DNA of 35,053 bases from Candidatus Zipacnadia bacterium (GTDB lineage: Bacteria > Armatimonadota > Zipacnadia > Zipacnadales > UBA5352): positions 1 to 35,053 of the forward strand of contig JALGUJ010000050.1 in NCBI GenBank assembly GCA_029820945.1. The letters are read 5' to 3'. Positions within the stretch are counted from its first letter, which is position 1. Every line of letters starts with the position of its first letter. Both the position numbers and the translations under genes were made by a program. Shown here piece by piece: positions 30,908-35,053 of this stretch. A model generated the notes under the pieces. It did not search any database. It was given only the letters and a program-made list of their open reading frames with translations, and was not told the DNA's origin.

Positions 30908-31783
30908 CTACTCGCTCGCCCAGCGCCGGCGCAGCACAGCCACGTACTCGCTCACCGCCGAGCGCCAGTTCCGGAGCGGGTCGAGCCCTATCTCCTCCAG
31001 GCGCTCGCTGCCCAGGACCGCGTTGAGCGGCCGACGCGTCGGACTGTCCCACTCTTCGCTCGCGATTCCGGTCAGCTTCACGTCCTCCAAGCCGGCCTCT
31101 TGCAGCGCGGTCTGCGCCAGCTCAAGGCGGCTGCAGGCGCCCTGGTTGGTGAGGTGCACCACTCCCATCGCGTCCGTCTCGAGCAGACGCCAGATGCCAA
31201 GCGCGAGGTCCGGGGTGTACGTCGGACAGCCGCGCTCATTCTCGACGACACGTAGCGCGCTGCCCGACCTGGCCGCCTCCAGGATGGCCTCGACGAAGTT
31301 GCGCCTGCCCGGCCCATACAGCCACTGCGTGCGAACGATGAGGTGACCTTCGGTCGCCGCCACCTCCTGCTCCCCGGCCAGCTTGCTTTGGCCGTAAGCG
31401 TTCAGTGGCGATGGAGTGGCGGACTCGGTGTACGGAGCGTCGGCCGTCCCGTCGAAAACGTAGTCGGTGCTCACGTACAGCAGCCTCGCACCCAGCTCGG
31501 AGGCGGCCCGGCAGACGTTCGCTGTCGCCGTCACATTGCCCGCTTGGGCCCGCTCAGGATGGCGCGTGGCGCCGTCAACGTCCGTATAGGCCGCACAGTG
31601 GATGATGATGTGCGGCCTGGGCCCATGAAGCGCGGCCTGAGCCTCTTCGGGCCGGGTGAGATCGCCGTCGGCTCTCGTTAACGCAACAACCGTGGCCCAC
31701 TCGGGCGCGCTGTGGCAGACGTCCTGGCCCAACATGCCCGCAGCGCCCGTTACGGCCACCGTTGCCGGTGTCCCCGTCGCCAT
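30908..31783 (-). CDS. rfbD: dTDP-4-dehydrorhamnose reductase-like SDR (RmlD)
   Basis: A 291-residue extended short-chain dehydrogenase of the RmlD type, which reduces dTDP-4-keto-rhamnose to dTDP-rhamnose. It begins with VAVTGAAGMLGQDV (NADP binding), followed by the helix-strand DLTRPEEAQAAL, HCAAYTDVDGA, LYVSTDYVFDG, and the YGQSK catalytic Tyr/Lys pair with ERGCPTYTPDLA. Length is typical. The other three rhamnose genes (rmlA, B, C) are not in the window, so the assignment rests on this sequence alone and a nucleotide-sugar variant is possible. It has no ribosome-binding site, and a predicted promoter puts the transcript start almost at the ATG. It heads the minus-strand polysaccharide-associated run. 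Confidence 0.88.
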   Translation of the reverse strand: MATGTPATVAVTGAAGMLGQDVCHSAPEWATVVALTRADGDLTRPEEAQAALHGPRPHIIIHCAAYTDVDGATRHPERAQAGNVTATANVCRAASELGARLLYVSTDYVFDGTADAPYTESATPSPLNAYGQSKLAGEQEVAATEGHLIVRTQWLYGPGRRNFVEAILEAARSGSALRVVENERGCPTYTPDLALGIWRLLETDAMGVVHLTNQGACSRLELAQTALQEAGLEDVKLTGIASEEWDSPTRRPLNAVLGSERLEEIGLDPLRNWRSAVSEYVAVLRRRWASE

Positions 31784-31792
31784 GTCGGTGGA

Positions 31793-31821
31793 AGACTAAC
31801 AGGTTGCCGGGCCCTTGTCAA
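31793..31821 (-). promoter_or_regulatory. Predicted promoter for the RmlD-like gene
   Basis: On the minus strand a perfect TTGACA (31816-31821) is followed after 17 bases by TAGTCT (31793-31798, three of six -10 bases). The start point would be near 31786, only about three bases from the ATG at 31783, which points to a leaderless or nearly leaderless mRNA. Confidence 0.5.
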
Positions 31822-32021
31822 CGAGAGCACGGGACCGCGCGGAGCCGCTTCACAGCCACCCTGCGGGCGACGCAGAGAGGTCCTCCCGGGGCAGGGCGAC
31901 AGCTCGCCAGATCGCGAGCGGCCTGCGCTCTCGGGTCTCGAGGGGAAGGGGCATTGCCAGGGCGCGGCGAATGCCGGACCGCACCGCTGGAAACACAAGA
32001 GACTGCAGGAGGGACACGCAG

Positions 32022-32990
32022 ATGGTGCGCATCGGAGTCATTGGCTGCGGCAAGATCATGCGCAACGCGCACATCGGGCCGACGCTGGGCGAGCACCCCG
32101 ACGTCGAGCTTACGGCGTACTACGACATTGACCGCGAAGCCGCGGAGAGCTTCGCGGAGGACTTCGGCGGCGAGGCCGTGGACAGCGAGGTGGAGGTCTG
32201 CGAGCGATCGGACGCGGTCTACATCGCCGTTCCCCCCAATGCGCACGGGCGGGCCGAGCGGGCCTGCCTGGACACGGGGACGCACTTCTTCGTCGAGAAG
32301 CCCCAGGCGCTTGACCTGGAGTTCGCCCGGCAGGTCGCGGCGGAGGCCGATGAGAAGGGCCTCATCACGATGGTCGGCTACCAGTGGCGGCACTCACCGA
32401 TCGGGCGCACGCTGCGCGAGGCGCTCGCGGGTCGCACGCCGGTGCTGGTCAACATGTGGTGGCACATCGGCACCCCTAAGCTCTTCTTCAACCGATTCAA
32501 ACGGAGATCGGGTGGGCAGGTGGTCGAGCAGGTCACGCACATTGTGGACACGATGCGCTACGCCGTGGGCGAGATCGCGGAGGTGTTCGGGTGGCAGCGC
32601 AACCTCGTGCATCAGGGGTGGGACGACTGGGACAACGACGACGTCGGCGCCGCCTGCGTGCGGTTCGAGAGCGGCGCACTGGGCACGATCACCAACTGCT
32701 ACGCCCTGACCGAAGGCGCGCCGACGGGCAGTGGCGCGGAGATCTTCACGCCCGACCGCCGGGTGTTCTGGCAGGGCAAGAGCGTCGCCATTCGCGGCGA
32801 CGATGGCGAGGAGGAGGTCCCGCCCTTCGACGGCCACCCGCACCAGTATGAGGACCTGGCGTTCATCGAGGCGGTGGGTACGGGGGATGCGAGCGGCATC
32901 CTCTCGCCCTACAGCGACGGGCTCAAGACGCTCGCCGTGACCCTCGCCTGCGCGAGATCAGGCGAGATCGGCGAGCCGATCACCATCTGA
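32022..32990 (+). CDS. Gfo/Idh/MocA-family oxidoreductase
   Basis: A 322-residue NAD(P)-dependent sugar-type oxidoreductase. The Rossmann start VRIGVIGCGKIMRNAH and the diagnostic EKP motif in FVEKPQALD (about residue 92-100) are present, followed by GYQWRHSP and a C-terminal alpha/beta domain with the substrate-binding lysine region. AGGAGGG lies eight bases before ATG 32022; the frame is open upstream but with no family similarity. It diverges from the RmlD-like gene and is nine bases ahead of the metallopeptidase gene, with which it should be co-transcribed. Substrate is unknown; the family oxidises or reduces sugars, inositols and their derivatives. Confidence 0.93.
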   Translation: MVRIGVIGCGKIMRNAHIGPTLGEHPDVELTAYYDIDREAAESFAEDFGGEAVDSEVEVCERSDAVYIAVPPNAHGRAERACLDTGTHFFVEKPQALDLEFARQVAAEADEKGLITMVGYQWRHSPIGRTLREALAGRTPVLVNMWWHIGTPKLFFNRFKRRSGGQVVEQVTHIVDTMRYAVGEIAEVFGWQRNLVHQGWDDWDNDDVGAACVRFESGALGTITNCYALTEGAPTGSGAEIFTPDRRVFWQGKSVAIRGDDGEEEVPPFDGHPHQYEDLAFIEAVGTGDASGILSPYSDGLKTLAVTLACARSGEIGEPITI

Positions 32991-32999
32991 GGGGGCCGA

Positions 33000-34217
33000 A
33001 TGGGCACGTGGTCGTACGCCGACTGGAAGCCGGGCGGTGAGCGGGTCAGCTTCGGCGACCTGACCTTCGACTCGATGCTGCACTGCGGCAACGCCCACGA
33101 CTTCGTCGAGGTCGGCGAGGGCCACTACCGCTTCCGCTCGCGCGTGCATCTCGCGCCCTACGCGTGGCGCTTTCTCTTCACCGTCGAGTCCCCGGGCGAC
33201 GGGCGCGAGATCACGCTGGAGGTCGCGGACTTCAACCACGAGGGGCGCACCCCGTGGCATGAGAGCGCGACCGTCCACTCGCTGGACGGCAATACATGGC
33301 GGCCCTTCGATACCGGCCGGCTGCAGATCGTGGAGTGGACGCCGACGGGCCACCGGGAGATCGACGAGGCCTACGGCGACGCCACGCACATCCCCTACGG
33401 GGTGCGCTACCGGCTGAGGCTTGACGCTCCGCGCATCTGGTTCGCCTCGCCCACGCCCTTCACGCTGCAGTACCGGGACCGGTTGCTCGGCGAGCTTGTG
33501 CGCACGCATCCGGGCGCGGTTGAGGTCAGTGTCGTGGCGCGTTCGGCGCACAGCGAGACCACGGGCTACCCGGTGACCATGGCCCGCATCGCGGCGCCGG
33601 GCGACTGCAGGGAGCGGCGCCGAGTGTTCGTGATCGCCGGTGAGCACGCGGCTGAGACCGCGGGGATGTACGCGTGTGAGGGCTTTCTGCGCGAGGTGCT
33701 CGCGAACCCGACCTGGCTGCAGGGCTACGCATTCTTCTTCGTGCCGGTCTTCAACGTGGACGGCGTCTTCTTCGGTCGCAGCTACTTCAACGTCTCGCCA
33801 CGGATCATCGACGGTCCGGGCGTCAACCTGTCGGCCACGTGGGCAGAGAGGCCCGCGCCCGAGCAGCGCGACCTGTGGAGCTTCCTCCGGTGGCTGCGGC
33901 CGGAACTCCTCGTGAGCCTGCACAACGGCCGGCACCGCAGGGCGATGGACCAGTTCTGCGACCCGGGCCCAGAGACCGACGCCATCAACGAGGCGCTGCG
34001 CCGCCATGTAGGCTTCGCGTTGGCTGACGCAGGACCACCCAGGACGCCGGCGCGGCTCCCACGCGAGGCCATGGACCGCGGCGTGGCGCAGCACGGCTTC
34101 CTGACCGAGACGCTGCTGCTCTGTCGGCTGCCGGGAATGCACACCTTCCGCGACAGCTACGTCGAGCTCGGGCGCCGGTTTGCGCGCGGGTACGTGGAGG
34201 GGCTGGACGCCATCTGA
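33000..34217 (+). CDS. M14-type zinc carboxypeptidase-like protein
   Basis: A 405-residue protein with an N-terminal beta-sandwich (about residues 5-150, like the domain in front of cytosolic carboxypeptidases) and a C-terminal M14 metallopeptidase domain. The zinc motif HxxE is H216/E219 in AGEHAAETAG, the third ligand is likely H308 in VSLHNGRH, and E370 in HGFLTETLLL fits the catalytic glutamate. There is no signal peptide, so it should be cytoplasmic. ATG 33000 has GAGGGGG upstream, nine bases after the oxidoreductase stop. Cytosolic M14 enzymes trim C-terminal amino acids or act on modified peptides; the target here is unknown, and an amide- or ester-bond substrate cannot be excluded. 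Confidence 0.83.
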   Translation: MGTWSYADWKPGGERVSFGDLTFDSMLHCGNAHDFVEVGEGHYRFRSRVHLAPYAWRFLFTVESPGDGREITLEVADFNHEGRTPWHESATVHSLDGNTWRPFDTGRLQIVEWTPTGHREIDEAYGDATHIPYGVRYRLRLDAPRIWFASPTPFTLQYRDRLLGELVRTHPGAVEVSVVARSAHSETTGYPVTMARIAAPGDCRERRRVFVIAGEHAAETAGMYACEGFLREVLANPTWLQGYAFFFVPVFNVDGVFFGRSYFNVSPRIIDGPGVNLSATWAERPAPEQRDLWSFLRWLRPELLVSLHNGRHRRAMDQFCDPGPETDAINEALRRHVGFALADAGPPRTPARLPREAMDRGVAQHGFLTETLLLCRLPGMHTFRDSYVELGRRFARGYVEGLDAI

Positions 34218-34229
34218 CGGAGGAGAGAG

Positions 34230-35053
34230 ATGCTGCGCTTCAGAGCTGAGGACTTCGTCGCGAGGCTCCCGTGGTTCTACCACGGGCTGGACTTCGGTCC
34301 GCCGCAGGAGCACGACATCCTCAGCTTCGAGGTAAACGGGGTGCCACTGCCACCGGAGCTGTGCGTGGTCACCCTGATCCTCGGGGAGCCGGGGGATGGC
34401 CTGGAGGTCAGCCGCGACGGGTCGCGCTTTGAGTTCATTCCCGCACACCGCGACATGGTGCCCCTCCCGCCGATCCCCAGCTCGCGATGCCGGGTCAGCC
34501 TGTTCTTCCGTGCCGCCGCCGGCCGGCCCTCGCCCGTGGCGGAGGTGCTGGCACACTCGTTCTGGACCAAGCTGCCGGACGCGCGGAAGGCGCCGGTCTT
34601 CGCGGAGTACCGGCGAGACATCGGTGTGACAGAGAGCGAGGCCCTGCGGCGCTGGGACGAGCTCTGGCCGATGCTCGGAAGCGTGGAATTCGGCGCGTCG
34701 GAGCTGGACGCGATGTTCGCGTCGCTGCTGGGCTGGTGCGAGCGCAGGCAGGTCATGGATGAGAGCGATTCGCACCTCGGCGCGATCTACTCCGAGGAGG
34801 ACAAGTACGACTTCCGCGACGCGGCAGCCGCGGCGGTGGTCTTCACCCAGGTCTGGGGGGACAGCGGAGACGGCCGCTGGCGCGAGAGGGCGCTGCTCGC
34901 CCGCCGCTACGTCTACCGCGGCCAGCATGAGCAGGGGGAGCGCCGTGGCGGCTGGGCGCACATGGTCTCGGGCAAGTGGGGCGGCGACCACCAGGTGGAC
35001 TTCAGGCGCATCAGTCAGCCTCTTCGGCCGGTGGATGGCGTGGACACCGCGAT
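34230..35053 (+). CDS. Unrecognised protein, N-terminal part
   Basis: An open frame of 274 codons runs off the window end; it starts at ATG 34230 with GGAGGAGAGAG just upstream, 12 bases after the metallopeptidase stop. The first 120 residues look like beta strands (LSFEVNGVPLPPELCVVTLIL, RCRVSLFFRAAAG). From about 140 it turns helical, with AAAAAVVFTQVWGDSGDGRWRERALLARRYVYRG, which resembles the helical hairpins of alpha/alpha-barrel carbohydrate-active enzymes. I do not recognise the family. The absence of a signal peptide suggests a cytoplasmic protein. Its place in a Gfo/Idh-M14 operon suggests a role in degradation or modification of a sugar- or peptide-linked compound. Confidence 0.75.
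   Translation, partial: MLRFRAEDFVARLPWFYHGLDFGPPQEHDILSFEVNGVPLPPELCVVTLILGEPGDGLEVSRDGSRFEFIPAHRDMVPLPPIPSSRCRVSLFFRAAAGRPSPVAEVLAHSFWTKLPDARKAPVFAEYRRDIGVTESEALRRWDELWPMLGSVEFGASELDAMFASLLGWCERRQVMDESDSHLGAIYSEEDKYDFRDAAAAAVVFTQVWGDSGDGRWRERALLARRYVYRGQHEQGERRGGWAHMVSGKWGGDHQVDFRRISQPLRPVDGVDTA

Noticed and set aside
32958..34991. Long minus-strand open frame opposite the oxidoreductase end and the M14 gene
   Set aside because: The opposite strand has strong ribosome-binding sites and zinc-peptidase motifs; this frame is Arg/His/Val-rich shadow sequence.

Overview
The window is a gene-dense, high-GC bacterial chromosome segment of about 35 kb. It has mostly short intergenic gaps and no mobile elements, tRNA or rRNA genes, or CRISPR arrays that I can see. 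The mix of sugar-isomerase-like, Gfo/Idh/MocA and PfkB genes, archaeal-type class I aldolase, a double-length UvrA and a Gram-positive-style LexA box suggests a deep-branching bacterium, perhaps Armatimonadota or another Terrabacteria-like lineage. That placement is inference only; no marker gene here settles it.

Layout. 1-2268: a truncated sugar-isomerase-like TIM barrel (minus) diverges from a lipoyl-less E2 acyltransferase catalytic domain and a PfkB sugar kinase (plus). 2269-3389: a structured leader followed by an OmpR/PhoB response regulator whose best ribosome-binding site points to a CTG start. It converges through a 15-bp perfect hairpin on a minus-strand tRNA-modification operon, queA-tgt-THUMP methyltransferase (6641 down to about 3464 or 3379). 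6817-8295: a HEAT-repeat lipoprotein. 8344-16499: a minus-strand unit of tandem double UvrA (2090 aa), a CBM9-like protein overlapping it by four bases, and an aldo/keto reductase with two 4Fe-4S motifs. The unit is headed by a TTGACC-N17-TAGACT promoter with a LexA-like box in its spacer. 16795-20076: a transaldolase-family protein (minus) diverging from an exported HtrA-like protease with two C-terminal repeats (plus).

20160-31783 is a long minus-strand run. In transcription order it holds: RmlD-like reductase, heptose-kinase-like GHMP kinase, S-adenosylhomocysteine hydrolase, a WecA-like/WecG fused glycosyltransferase, a PfkB kinase, class I fructose-bisphosphate aldolase, a class II aldolase, a succinate-dehydrogenase-like flavoprotein, a B-box zinc-finger membrane protein and its shorter paralogue. 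32022-35053 (plus): a Gfo/Idh/MocA oxidoreductase, an M14-type metallopeptidase and an unrecognised protein cut by the window end.

Together the genes cover DNA repair, queuosine modification, central sugar-phosphate chemistry, surface polysaccharide synthesis and the SAM cycle. The most interesting points are the fused UvrA dimer with its C-terminal extension and SOS-like promoter, the apparent loss of catalytic residues in the WecA-like half of the glycosyltransferase, the CTG-start candidate behind a structured leader, and the damaged-looking C-terminus of the THUMP methyltransferase. I see no defence system or clearly new multi-gene machine.
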